The translations under genes and the position numbers were made by a program. From the NCBI RefSeq assembly GCF_000220395.1, contig NW_004086167.1, forward strand, positions 1 through 41,664: a stretch of 41,664 bases of DNA. The letters run 5' to 3'. The DNA is from Ichthyophthirius multifiliis (Eukaryota > Ciliophora > Oligohymenophorea > Hymenostomatida). Under the pieces are notes generated by a model. It saw only the letters and a list, made by a program, of their open reading frames with translations. It was not told the DNA's origin and made no database searches. Position 1 is the first letter of the stretch, and each line of letters begins with the position of its first letter. This document shows, piece by piece, positions 12,801-24,521 of this stretch.

Positions 12801-12856
12801 TATTGGTAAATGGTTAAAAAAGAAATAATTAAATAAATGCTGATAGTTAAAAATGA
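9856..12856 (+). CDS. large Glu/Lys/Gln-rich protein of unknown function
   Basis: Not recognised. The ATG at 9856 (MSSIIKIIQAKITSVFLKNK) is a plausible start, but the join to the next segment (about 10085-10630, containing VLVREFKNKVQQFLLLSKY and SKLSKEEASIINNLSIEIYL) is unresolved. The body, 10780-12182, is dominated by acidic and basic low-complexity sequence, including a Glu-Val/Glu run at 11848-11906 and a Pro-containing basic patch (RPSTPKTP). A 45-nt intron at 11678-11722 and a 291-nt intron at 12183-12473 fit GT-AG and frame. The last exon reads DFNHLPFMKQYNYPV onward to TGA 12854-12856. Frames also change near poly-A tracts at about 11263 and 11800 without a good intron, suggesting miscounted homopolymers. 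It may be a nuclear or cytoskeletal scaffold, which is only a guess. Confidence 0.55.
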
Positions 12857-13780
12857 AAAAAAAATAAAAAATATTTTAATTATAAAATATTTATGTTTAA
12901 AAACAGTGTAAAAGATATATATAAATATATATTTATATAATAACACATATAAGCAAATATAAAATAAAATAAAATAAAAAATTTTTTTTTATAAAATATA
13001 AATATATAATAATTTTTTTTTATTTTTTATTAAAATATAAAAATAAAAAAGGATAAAAATATAAGATATAAAAAATAATTAGAAATAAATAAAATAAAAT
13101 AAAAATATATTAATAATTATAAAATAAATAAAAAATAATAAGAATAAAAAAAAATTATATATATATAATATAATGATGTTTTAAATATCTACATTGTTTG
13201 AATTATAAACATGTGAACAAAAATTTTACTGAATATAATAAAAATATTTTAAATTAATGAAAAACTAACTGATTTAATTATTTATTTATTAATTTTTTAA
13301 TTTATTTTTTTATTTACTATTTAAAATTTCGAATATATTTAACTTTATATTTAATAATTTATAGTTTTTATTATTTTATGTATATGTATATGTTTTTGAA
13401 TACATTCTAATTTAAATAATAAAAAAACAAAATTATTCACAAACTTCTTACTTACTTTATAAAAATATAGTTTATTATATTTATCTAAAATATAATTAAT
13501 ATTAATATTAAAAATTTAATATAAAAAATATACATTAGTTGTTTAATCTAAAAATATATATTTAATATCTTTAAAATGTATTAATTTTAATAAATATTTA
13601 CAATATTTTATAATTTTTTTTTTATAAAAAATACTTCTTTATTTATAAAATAGTTTATAAGAAAAAAAATATATATGAAAATAATTACAAAAATTAAACT
13701 AAAATTTTAACTATTTTTTTTAATAAATATAAATATATAAACAATGCTAAAAGTAAAAAAGAATCAGTTTTTCTTTCTCT
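12857..13780. other. intergenic AT-rich DNA
   Basis: Nothing recognised apart from A/T homopolymers. It follows the stop of the preceding plus-strand gene, so it may hold its polyadenylation region. Confidence 0.6.
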
Positions 13781-13789
13781 GAATGTTTT

Positions 13790-14076
13790 TAGCAATATAT
13801 TCAATACTTTTGAAATATGTAATATATCAATAATAATTAAAAAACATCCGAAGAATTATAAAAAAATCAAATAATTTGAATATTATTTTTAACATTAATA
13901 TAAATAAAAACTATAAATATCCATAGTATAGTAAAAAAACCGAATTAACCTGAATCAGCTAATTTAAACATAGAAATGATATTAAAATAAGAATCTCTAC
14001 TTGCGATACTTCGTTTGCAATTAATTTTTTTTCGACCTATTGGCCTTTTTAACCATGTTAATTATTAACTATCATT
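13790..14076 (-). CDS. possible small membrane protein
   Basis: A small patch of less AT-rich sequence reads on the minus strand from ATG 14076 as MIVNNQHGQKGQQVEKKLIA, then NEVSQVEILILISFLC and a strongly hydrophobic tail to a TGA near 13808. A second frame over the same bases gives KLADSGQFGFFTILWIFIVF followed by TGA. Both describe a short polar head plus a C-terminal membrane segment, but they cannot both be right; an intron may switch between them. The family is not recognised. Confidence 0.28.
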
Positions 14077-14860
14077 TATTTTTAATTAAAAATATCAATA
14101 TAATCTTATTTATCTATCTATTTTTATTAAATTTATATATTTTCTCTTTTATTATAAGGTTAAACTTTTAAATTTACACGTAAGTTAAAAAATATTTCCT
14201 TTTCTATCTTAAATCGTTATTAATCTTTAAATTTAAAACTAAATAAAAATTATTAACAAATCTCTAACCTGTTAAAATATTTTAATTATTATTTTTTAAG
14301 TTTTAATTTGAAATAAACATAGTTTTCACATAATATATTAGATTTTTTATTTGATTTTGATTATAATTTTATTAAATTTTAAAATGTTTAAATTTTTGAA
14401 TGATAAGTTTATTATAATTTGCACTTATGCTCTTATTTTAATGTTTATTAAATTATTTTAATGCTATTTAATTATAAAGTGTTAATATAATAATTAAGTT
14501 ATTAAAATAAAATAAAAAAAATTAATTTAATGTTATTTATAAAATAACATAAAATGTATTATTTAAATATCAGAAAAAAAATATAAAAGAACTAAAAATT
14601 TATAGTCCTAATTTTATTTCTTTTTTCAAAAGAACTTTATTATTTTACAAGTATTTATAAATTAAAAATATATTATAAAGAATTAAATAATTATAACAAA
14701 CAAAAACATTGCAATTTGATTATTTAAATAAATTATATTACTATAAAATTGTAAATTTTGATAAAAATAATATATTTTAAAAAAATTAAAAAACTTAATT
14801 AAAATTTAAAGTAAAACATTATTTTATTAATATAATAAACTGTTTTTTTATTTTTATTAT
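14077..14860. other. intergenic AT-rich DNA
   Basis: No supported gene, RNA or repeat. It lies downstream of the minus-strand gene that ends at 14861. Confidence 0.6.
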
Positions 14861-16312
14861 TCACATATATATATATTTTATTTAATCACTAATTTTATTT
14901 ATATTTTCAAATTATAATCTATTTTTCTATTGAATATATTTTAATTTTCCATTATGTTTTTCACTATAATTAATACTTTTCATTAAAGTTTATATGGAAG
15001 AATATTTTGAATTACCATCACAGTAAACATTTCCTTATTTTAATTCTTTGAAAACATTAGAAAATAATGAATTTTTAATTATTTATTAATAAATTCTTTC
15101 TTTAAAAATATTGTATTCAGTGTTAATATCTTGAATTTAAAATTCAATTCTTTCATTTTATTTACAATTATTATATTCTTCTAAATTTTTACTAAAATAT
15201 TATAACTTTTTAATAAATTTCTCATCATAAAATTAATTAAATGCTTTTTTTTTAATAATTAAAAAGAAAAAAAAAGAAAATACCAAATCTTCTTTTTTAA
15301 TTATTATTTTTATCATCTTCAACTCTTTTAAATAATTCCATCATACTTAAAATAATATTTTAAATGTATTCAGGTGAAAAATCTTTTTTTATCAATTTTC
15401 CATTGCAATCAACTATCATATTCAAAATATTTTAGTTAATCCCATTAATATATTTTATTTTTTATAAAGCTTATGATTCGGTCCCTGTAAATTCTAGAAA
15501 TTCTTTAAAATTATTACATAAATCAATACTAAATAAATTAAAATCTTCTTATTATTCCTATTATTATTCTATTTCAAATTTAGATATTGATTTTTAATTA
15601 TTCGTCTAATTTTCTAATTTTTGTAAATTCTCTATTTTTTTAACTTTTTTTAAAAATGGATTTTTTTATACAGACTTTAAATTATTTAAAAATTTTTCCA
15701 AATTTTTAATTTCTTCTTAATGTTATTCTTATTTTAATTACTTCATATTAGATGAATATTCATTTTTAAATCCCTTTTCTAATTCTTACAAATGATCATT
15801 AAAAGAAATCTATTATGTTTAATTATTTTTTTATATTTAGATTATTTATTTTGAATTATTTATTTTAATTTATGGCAGAGTATTTAATTATTTATTTTTT
15901 ATTTTTTAATTAGACTCAACTTATTTCATTAATATTAGTTTTCCTTTGTAATCATAGTTTATTTTCAACTATTAAATTTTGAACATCTTTTTTTCTGATT
16001 ATTGACTTTAAGTTTAATCAAATATATACTATTCTTAATTTTATAAAATGTTTTACTTAAAATTTCTATTTATCTATATAAATATAAAATAAACAAATAA
16101 ATTTTCATTTATTTTTAACAAAGTAATTAAAAAAAAATTAATATTATATTTTTAACTTTATTTTAATCTAAAGATGTTAAAAATGCGCTTTGATTATTTA
16201 AAGAATTAGTTTTGTTATTTTTGGTAAAATAATATAAATTGCTTTAACAAGCTAGTTAATTTTAAAATATAATGTTTCTACTTTTATCGAAAATAATAGG
16301 CTCATCTAACAT
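14861..16312 (-). CDS. charged, helical protein of unknown function
   Basis: Model: complement(join(14861..15243,15284..16073,16157..16312)), 1,329 nt = 442 aa plus TGA. Introns are 83 nt (donor GTTAAA) and 40 nt (donor GTATTT), both ending AG, and the frame closes exactly. It starts MLDEPIIFDKSRNIIFQNQL. A middle part (residues about 120-220) is Lys/Glu/Gln-rich with heptad-like Leu/Ile spacing, for example NLEKFLNNLKSVQKNPF, and suggests a coiled coil. A more globular part follows: FKEFLEFTGTESQALQKIKY, MIVDCNGKLIKKDFSPEYIQ. The C-terminal exon is again helical (KFIKKLQYFSKNLEEYNN). There is no signal peptide or membrane segment. I do not recognise the family; ciliate-specific is likely. 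Confidence 0.7.
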
Positions 16313-16754
16313 TTTATTATTTTAAATTTTTATTTATACTAAAAAAAATTTCTATTTTAATTATAATATATTGTATTTATATTATTGAAATTTTCATAAT
16401 ATTTATCATTAAATTTTAATTAGAAATTATCTGTTAAATAAAATACATAAATTTTTATGGATAAAAATAATTAAATACTTAAAGAAATAATAAGTATATT
16501 GATTTTTAAAATGAAAAAAAAAAAAAAAAATAGAAAAATTTATTAAAAATTATATAAATAAAATTACACGTAAAAACAAAAAGAATAATTTAAAAGCAAA
16601 AAATAATAAACTAATATTAATTGTTTAAAAAAAAAGATAAATTAATTAATAAGGATTTTTTTTATAAGAAAATTATATAAATGATAATTAAAAAAAATTT
16701 ATTATATTTAATATTTAATATTTAATATTTAATATTTAATATTTAATATTTAAA

Positions 16755-16787
<33 letters not shown>

Positions 16788-17508
16788 TTAATATTTTATA
16801 AAAATTATATAATATATATATATTTAAATTTTTTAAATTATTTTACTTATTAATAGAATATTTTTTTAATGTTTATTTATCTTTTAACTTATAAATAAAA
16901 TATTAATTTTTTATTTTTATCTTTTATCTTATATTTTTTTTTTGTATTAATATCTTTAATATATATTGATATAATATATAAATAATAAATTTTTATTTTT
17001 TTAAAATTTATAAATGATTTTTTATTTGCAATATTTTTTTACATATGCCTATAATTTGGCAGATATTATATCTGAAGTTCTATTTTTATCTTTTAATGGA
17101 TTTATAATATATATAATTTATTATTAATTGTTAATTTTCTATTAATATAATAGATATTAGATATTATTTTATTATAAATAAATAATAATTAATTAATCTT
17201 AATACTACATATTTATGTAATTTTAATCTTAAATCTTATAATTCTTTTTTAGTTTTTCTTAAAATTATTTATATTAAGTTTCTAATTTAATATAAAGTTT
17301 TTAATAAAAAATAATTATGTATTTATTCATTAATATTTTAATATTCACATTAATTATAAACATAAAAATAAATATTAATTAAAATAATGTTAATTATAAT
17401 TTTTTACCAAAAAGTATATAAAAAATTTATAAAATTTAATAAAAACTATATAAATGGGCTTTTAATAAAAAAATAATAGATATTTGTATATATTTTTTGT
17501 TTTATATT
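16313..17508. other. intergenic DNA with simple repeats
   Basis: Holds about six and a half copies of a 7-bp TTTAATA unit (about 16707-16752), followed directly by (AT)n to about 16787. The rest is A/T-rich with no supported gene. It separates two minus-strand genes. Confidence 0.7.
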
Positions 17509-18742
17509 TCAATTATTATTTCTCCTATTAATTAACAATTTTTATCTTTTATAATTTTTGAATTTTTAACCATTATTATACCTATTATTTCTCTTAAAGT
17601 CATTTTCTTTTTAAAATCTATTATTTTTATAATGAAGATTTTTATAAAAATAAAATGTTACTTTTTATTATTTTTGAAAAAGCCTCTTTTCTTAACTCCT
17701 TAAATTCTATCATATCTAAACTTATTTCTATCTTTAAAACCTCCTCCTTCTTTCATGAATTCGACAGTGATTATTCGCTATTCTAATTCAACTCCTTTTA
17801 CAATAACAAAATAAGAAAAAATTAAAGAATATATATTTACCATTTAAATCATCAATAGCCCGTTAAGCTGCATGATGTTCTTTATAAATAACAATACCTA
17901 TTTCTTAAGACTTTCCCTTTTAATCTACATCAATACTAGCTTTTTAAACCATTCCATATTTAACAAATAAAGTCTTTAAAAGATTTAGTATATGCGTTAA
18001 TTATTATAAATATTTTAAATACGTAAAAATCTTCATTTGTTATATTTGGAGCTAAATTATAAGCTTTTACTATTCTTTTTTTAAACTCAGGAATTTTATT
18101 GATTTTCTTATAATTTTATTAAGAGAAATTTTTATTATTTTTGTTTGATCTTCTATTATTATTTTGATACTAAAAATATTAAGATATTATTTAATAAATC
18201 ATAAAATATATTTTTAATTATAATAAGATTAAAAACTGTTAATAATTTTAATTTAAACTTCAATATATTTTTTTAATTATATTTATTATTTTGCAATTTT
18301 TTTTATTCAAAAATAAGCTATTATAATTTAAATTCAGAGTTTTTTTAAAAAAATATTTATTAGTTTCTAATATCTAATAAAAGTACTAAATAAAAAAAAT
18401 GGAAGGAAAAAATATTTATTTATTTAATAAATATTTTATATGAATAAAGTCTAGACGAACTTAATATTATTTTTAAATAATATATTTTCATTTTATTTAG
18501 AAAATTTTAGAAAAGCAATTTTCTTAAAATATTTATTAACAGTTTATTATTATTTTTTATTATTATACTTTTATTGTTATTATAGATACCCTTTATCTAT
18601 AGTTTCCAGTTCTACGAATGACGCCTTTCTTTTATTTATCTTATTTCTAGATGTTTCCCTTTATTCTTTAAATTTTTGAAACTATTGTATATTTCTTAGC
18701 AAGATCATCTAATGAAATTTCATCGTTAGCTTGTACTTTCAT
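17509..18742 (-). CDS. Aly/REF-type mRNA export adaptor, RRM protein
   Basis: Model: complement(join(17509..17617,17662..17794,17841..17973,18023..18169,18590..18742)), five exons, 675 nt = 224 aa plus TGA. Introns are 44, 46, 49 and 420 nt, all GT-AG; the 49-nt one holds a branch-like TACTAAAT. Aly/REF (yeast Yra1) couples splicing and transcription to nuclear mRNA export within TREX. The layout fits: a short N-terminal motif (NDEISLDDLAKKY), a basic Asn/Arg linker, one RRM with RNP2 VKAYNL (residues 85-90), FYTLFVKYGMVQKASIDVD, and RNP1 KGKSQEIGIVIY (about 119-130), then ITVEF and a basic Gly/Arg/Asn-rich tail. The RNP1 aromatic positions are weak, as is usual in this family. Nuclear location is inferred. 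Confidence 0.86.
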
Positions 18743-19039
18743 TTTTTTGTTTTGTTTATAAATAATTGTTTTTTATTTTTAAAATTAAATTATTTTTAGT
18801 TAAATTTAATTATAATAAAATTATTTTTATTTTTATTTTTTAAATATTTAATCATCCTAAAAATATATTAAATATATTATAAGCTTTTTTTAAGCGAAAT
18901 ATTATAATTTATTTAGACAAAATATTATAATTTTTTTATAATTAATTAATATTGAAATAGAAAAAAATTAATAATATATAAAAAATTAAAACTCCATAAA
19001 AGTTATATGTATTTTTTCAATAATAAATAAATAGTCACA

Positions 19040-19315
19040 TCAATTTATTTATTCTATTATTTAGTAATTGACTTTATCTAAGACGTTTTATTTGGTCTAT
19101 AGAGCTTTTTAAATATCAAACACATTATATTAATATTCATTTATATATAAATAACTAAATCCAAATAACATTAAGAAGATAAGAAGATAGAATCTCAAGC
19201 AATCTCTTTTGTAAAATAATTAAAAATCTGACTATTTTGAATTCTTTTATAATGTTATTTATATTATATAATCAATAAGTTTTTATTTTGTTAAGAATGC
19301 TTTTATTATTTCTCA
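19040..19315 (-). CDS. possible short single-pass membrane protein
   Basis: A minus-strand frame ending at TGA 19040-19042 reads EIIKAFLTKQKLIDYIIQ, then YKRDC, a clear 17-residue membrane segment (LRFYLLIFLMLFGFSYL), and a soluble end VFDIQKALQTKQNVLDKVNY. Codon use looks coding. No in-frame ATG is seen before the upstream TGA at about 19316; a GTATTT...TTGAG intron could join it to an exon near 19350-19400 that includes a less AT-rich patch. Family unknown. Confidence 0.4.
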
Positions 19316-21217
19316 AAAAATGAATATTAAATTAATTTTTAAAATAAATACTTATTAATTTTAGATTGCCGCGAAAATATTTAAATGAAAGCTAATTTTA
19401 AGAGATAAATTTTTTAATTTATATAAAAATAATTATTTATAAAAATTAAAACTACATAACTAAATAAACTTTATTTTATTTCTAAATATTTAACTTATTA
19501 AATTAAATATTTTTCATAAATATTAATTATATTATTTTTCAGAGCAAACATTTTTAGTAAACTAATATTTTTTTTGAATTAAATTTAAAATATTTTTAAT
19601 TGTACTACATTTACTTATATAAGAAATTGTAATTTAAAAAATTAAAAATTTAATATTTATTATATTAATTTATTAGTTTATTAGTTTATTTTTATAATAT
19701 TTCTTCGATAATATATTATTAAACAAATGAAATATTAATATTTTAAATTTTATTCTTACAAAAGGCTATAAGGTCAATATATTTTTATATATTAATATAA
19801 AAAAAATTAAATTTTAATAAAATTAATATTTTATGATTAAAGTATCCTTTAAAATCATAAAATATCTAAAAAAATGCTATTTTAAGAATTATTTAAATTA
19901 AAATATAATTAATATTTATTTTTTTCTTATTTTTGAATTCTAAAAAAAGGATTTTCAAACAAAAAATTCTATAATTAACTAATAAATTTAAATAAATTTA
20001 TTAAATTACAACAGTTTAATTATTTTCTTTAAGTTTTTAGTTTTAGTTAAGCTTCAGTTAGTTTAATATTCTCAATTATAAAGGGAAGAATATTTATAAT
20101 TTTTTTTAAAAAAGAAATTAATTATATACATTTAAATTTGCTTTCTAATAAAAGATTATAATATTATATTTGAAAAAAGGATTAATAAAATTAAAATTTT
20201 TAAGACTTATAAGTTTTAATAAACATATTTAACCGTATTAAAAAAATTAAAAAGCCAATAAAGATTATAATCAAATTTATCATTTAAAAACAAATAAATA
20301 TTAGAACTATCATATAATTATTTTATTTTAGAAATTTATTTAAACAAGCTGATAAATTTAAAATTTAAAGTTTCTTCAAAAAAATATTTATTTTAATTAA
20401 TTATTTACTTAAAAATTAAGTAAATAACTTCTTTACAATCATTATTTTAATTATTAAATACGAAAGTTATTATTATAAAGATTAGTAGTTATGAATTCCA
20501 TAAAATAATTAAATTTAATTAAAAGAAACTTTTATTTTAAAATAAAACGCAAATTTTTATCGTTAATTAAATTAAAAAATATATTTTAATTATAAAGAAA
20601 TTTATTTTGTGCCTAAAAATTATATTTTCAATTACACAAGTGATTATATTAATTTTGATTTATATTTATCAAATAAGTTTTAAATAAAATAAAAAAAATT
20701 CGATGTTAAATTAACAATTTTATATATTTAAGTTATATATAAAATGTATAATGTTTTTATGATTTTCTAATATATTATATTTGTACTTAGCTTATATTTA
20801 AGAAGAAAAAATTTTAATAAAATAAAAACTTTGTAAGTAAACAATATATGTTATTTAAAATAAATTATGTTTTATGCTATGTTTGTGATTAATGGTTTTG
20901 AAATTTAACCTTTTTTCTATAAATATTTAATTTTACGATTCATGTATATAAATATTTAAAATAAAATAAATTAAAATATTAAAATAGCAATTATATTTAT
21001 AGATTATTAATAAAAAAAAAATTAGAATAATAAAATATTTATTAATAGTTAAAAATATTTTTAAAAATAAAATAAATATAAACAATAAAAAGAAAATCTT
21101 TAGGAATAAAAATTTATAATTGTAAATAAATATAAGAGATTTAATAAATAAAAAAAAAATGCAAAAAAATTATGAAAATATTATTTTATATTATAATTAT
21201 AATAATTAATATTATGA

Positions 21218-21258
<41 letters not shown>

Positions 21259-21853
21259 TATATTACTTAACTAAATTATGTTTTATGTATTTATTACTAA
21301 ACAAATTTAAATATTTATTTAGTTTATAAAATATTTTATTTATAAAAATTATATCAATTCATTTTATTTAATAGCTTTTATATTAAATTTTAAAATTTTT
21401 GATTGATATTATAATATAATTTATTTTATTGTATAACTATTTTATAATTTTTACAACTACATATATAATAATTATTTAATATCTTTTTTTTAAAGTTTTT
21501 AAGCATTAATATATATTTATATTTTATTTGTTTTTGATTTAACTTTTTGTATTTTTTTCTTACAAATCGTACTTTTCAATATCTAATGCTTTTACTTTAA
21601 ATTTTTTAAGCATTTTAATAGTTTTGATTAATACAATTGAGTCTATTCATAATATTAAATAAAATAAATAATTTTTTTTATTTTTATGATATATCTAATT
21701 TTTTTTTATAAATTACGTATTTAAAAAATATATAAATAGAGTAAGATACTATTTACTTATTATTTTATAAAAAATATAAATATAAACAGATTTACATTTT
21801 TTTATTTTAATTAAAAAAAATATAATTAATTGTAACATTAGATTTTTATAATA
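19316..21853. other. gene-poor AT-rich DNA
   Basis: Long stretch without a convincing gene. It contains an (ATT)n tract at about 21218-21255. A weak minus-strand frame near 21615-21540 (MLKKFKVKALDIEKYDLQ) has coding-like codons but no family and no clear end; I do not call it. The last part abuts the stop of the zinc-finger gene. Confidence 0.55.
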
Positions 21854-22963
21854 TCATTTATTTTATAAGATCATTCTTTTTTAATTTATATAATAATCAT
21901 ATACTCTTTTTATATTTTTTTATTTAACTTATTAAATTTATTCTCCATTAATACAAATAAGTCCATCAACTTGTTAAATGTCAATTTAATCAAAATTTAA
22001 AAATTTAACATTAACACAAAGATTACTTAACATATTATTAATATTAGAAGTAGTTTCTTTTTATAATTTTAATATATAATCAGTTTTTTAAGCATTAAAT
22101 TCGTCCTATAAAATTTAATACTTTACTTACTAATTATAAGAACTATTGAATTATGTGCTTTATTCACAATAAATATTATTATTATTATTAGAAAGTTGAT
22201 TAGAAACAGATATACTATAATTATTTTAATCATTATTGCAATTAATATGAGAAAACATGTTAAACATATTACTATTAATATTATTACTATTATTAATATT
22301 ATTATTATTATTATTATTATTATTTATAATTTTATTATTAGTTTTATCATATTAATTATTATTTTTATTGTTATTATCATTATTTTTTTTATTTATTTAG
22401 TTCATATTAATATTTTTTTCAAAATTTAATTTTGTTATTTTTTATAAATTATAAATTTATAAGAATTTCTCAATTTCTTATATATTCGATTATTATTTTA
22501 AAATTAATATACCTTATTCTACTTTTATAAAGTTAGAAATTTATTTTAATTAATTATTAATATTTTAAACATTTTTTTTTTTTATGCTTTTTTTTAAATT
22601 TACAAATGTATCCATTAATTATTCACTATTCTAAAACATTAATTCTATTTCATATATATTTTTTTTTTAGTTTTATAATTAGTTATCTATCTCATATATT
22701 TATTCTTTATATTCTTTTATTTTTTGTAACATATTTTATGTTTATTCTTAAATTTGTATATTTTATATTTTTTCTTATAAATTAAATACAAAAAGATCTA
22801 ATGGATATATTTAAAGTAAATTTGCTGAGTTAAAATGAGCTAATTTATGGCAATCTTTACATACTAATTTTAAAAATTAATCTTAACACTAAGTATCTAT
22901 ACATATATATTCACATTTTGATTTTGTTATACAATTAGTACAATCTAAATATATATTACTCAT
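21854..22963 (-). CDS. Cys/His zinc-finger (B-box-like) protein with poly-Asn tract
   Basis: One uninterrupted ORF, 1,110 nt = 369 aa plus TGA. The N-terminus holds a dense metal-binding cluster: C8-x2-C11, C17-x3-C21, C26, C35-x2-C38-H39-x3-H43, in the spacing of B-box or related treble-clef fingers, which usually mediate protein contacts. Residues about 60-150 form a Gln/Lys/Glu-rich coiled coil (NMLQKIKEYKEQIYEID). A polyasparagine block follows (DNA ATT/AAT repeats at about 22285-22330), then a folded-looking C-terminus with NQQVKYQILQDEFNAQKTD and VKFLNFDQIDIQQVDGLICI. A finger-plus-coiled-coil plan recalls TRIM-like proteins, but no RING is present. An alternative GT-AG intron in the middle cannot be excluded. 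Function unknown. Confidence 0.75.
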
Positions 22964-23071
22964 TTTTTTTTTTCTTTATTAAGTTTTTTTTAATATTATT
23001 TTTATTAATTTTTTTATTATATTTTTAATTTTATTTTAAATTATTTTTTTAAAATTTTAATAATTTTATAA

Positions 23072-23322
23072 TAGGAAACCCACCACTGGAGTCCAATCAT
23101 GCGTGAAAGTGAAAAATTAATTCGGATTTAAACTGGCTAGAATTAAAGATAGGGACCAGGATATAGCCTGTAGGGTGTAGTTTATGCAGTTTCCAAACCC
23201 TTGTGAAAGTGATCTAAGTGGCTTAAGATGCCGATTCTTGCTGTTTACATACGTTTATCCCCACACAGGTATTAATCTATAGATGATAAATTCCTATAGG
23301 TAGGTGGTGATGGTTTTGGCTG
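23072..23322. ncRNA. probable structured non-coding RNA gene, family unidentified
   Basis: A sharply bounded island of about 40 percent GC in 12-15 percent GC surroundings, with no long ORF under this genetic code. The ends pair: AAACC (76-80) with GGTTT (23312-23316), then CACCAC (23081-23086) with GTGGTG (23304-23309) across a 2-nt bulge, an 11-bp closing stem. CTATAG at 23277-23282 and 23294-23299 forms an internal hairpin. The words GTGAAAGTGA occur twice (about 23102 and 23202). The size (about 250 nt) and terminal stem suit RNase P/MRP, SRP or a large small-nucleolar RNA, but I found none of their diagnostic sequences. The strand is undecided; the plus orientation ends GGCTGA before an A-run. 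It sits just upstream of the zinc-finger gene. Confidence 0.72.
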
Positions 23323-23755
23323 AAAAAAAAATATAATATTAAATTATTTTTATTTTTATCTTAAAGTCATATTTATTTAAATTTGATTCATATTTTAAAT
23401 ATAAAAATTCTTTTGATTAGATAAATTTATATTCTTAAAGTTAAATAGTAAAGATTTTATCATAATTTTAACAAAACTATCAAATAATTAATAAATATAT
23501 GTTTGTGTTTTAAATAAAATAACTAATATATAAAAAATATTTAAACAATTTTTTTATATTTTTTGTATATTTATATAAAAATATAATATTTTTTCTTTAT
23601 TTCCTTAAAAAAATAGAAAAAATAAATTGTAGCAAATATAAGCCATTATAACAAAAAATAAAAAACAAAAAACAACTAACAAAAAAAAATAAAAAAAGTT
23701 AAATGCATAATAAATATTAACGCATTTAAAATAAAAATATTAAAAAACTAAAAGA
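23323..23755. other. intergenic AT-rich DNA
   Basis: Nothing recognised. It separates the RNA-like island from the end of the NDUFA5 gene. Confidence 0.6.
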
Positions 23756-24331
23756 TCATTATTTTTATTTTTCGCCAATAAATTAAACCTATTCTCTTTC
23801 AGGTTTATCTAATCTTTAATGTTTAAGACCAACTCTTTTTTATGAGGCAAGCCTAACATTTTCATTTTCTTCTAAATCATCAGGCCTAGATTCCCAAGGT
23901 TTAGAGGATTTCATATAATCAACTAATTAAAGTTCTTTTTTATAACATTAAATAAATATTTCAATAGACTCATGTCCAAACTCTTCTTCTAAAGTTTTAA
24001 TATCTTCAACTTCATCAGTTAGTTTCATGATATATTTAACCTTTTCTTCAGTATAAATTCTATACATCGCATGTTCAGGAACTTCTTTTAATCTTTCTAG
24101 TAGATTGTAGCTAATTTTCATTATTGTAGATCTTGGCATTGGATCAACATCCAAAAGTGCATAACCTGATGAATATTTTAATTTGGTAGATGGAACTTCA
24201 TATTTTTATCTATCATATGGCCTTAAATGGACTGGAACTTCATCTTTTTTTATTTCTGCTTTTTAAATTTGAGAACAAAAATTAAAAGCTATTTTATTAT
24301 TTTAAACTAATTTTCTGTATAATCTTAGCAT
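23756..24331 (-). CDS. NDUFA5: NADH:ubiquinone oxidoreductase subunit NDUFA5
   Basis: Accessory subunit of mitochondrial complex I, on the matrix arm. Intronless, 576 nt = 191 aa plus TGA. After a basic, Asn/Gln-containing N-terminal extension of about 60 residues (MLRLYRKLVQNNKIAFNF), likely a mitochondrial targeting sequence, the family core follows: SGYALLDVDPMPRSTIMKIS, YNLLERLKEVPEHAMYRIYT, EEKVKYIMKLTDEVEDIK, and SSKPWESRPDD. These match the family pattern TGL.GL.V...PRE.L..LY...L..L...P....YR..TE, ending in KPWE. The C-terminal tail of about 40 residues after KPWE (RVGLKHQRLDKPE) is longer than in animals. Codon use is less AT-rich than in its neighbours, typical of a conserved housekeeping gene. 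Confidence 0.9.
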
Positions 24332-24521
24332 TTTTTTATTTAAATATATAATTAAATTTATTTTTTTATTATTTTAATATATATATTTTTTTTATTTTAT
24401 ATATAAATATATTATTTTTTTTTTATAAAAAAATATTTATTTTTTTATTTGAAATATAAAAAAAAAAAAAATAATTTTTTTAAAAAAAATTAATATAAAT
24501 TAACATATAATTTATTTTTAC

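Noticed and set aside
22196-22429. Plus-strand hydrophobic ORF rich in Ile
   Set aside because: It is the complement of the polyasparagine tract (AAT repeats) of the zinc-finger gene on the minus strand.
23072-23322. Assignment of the GC island to U3, SRP, RNase P, snR30 or telomerase RNA
   Set aside because: Partial likenesses exist (a TGATGG...CTGA end, an AAATTCCTA word, an AAACCAT on the minus strand), but no full set of diagnostic boxes or a CAACCCCAA-type template is present, so I left the family open.
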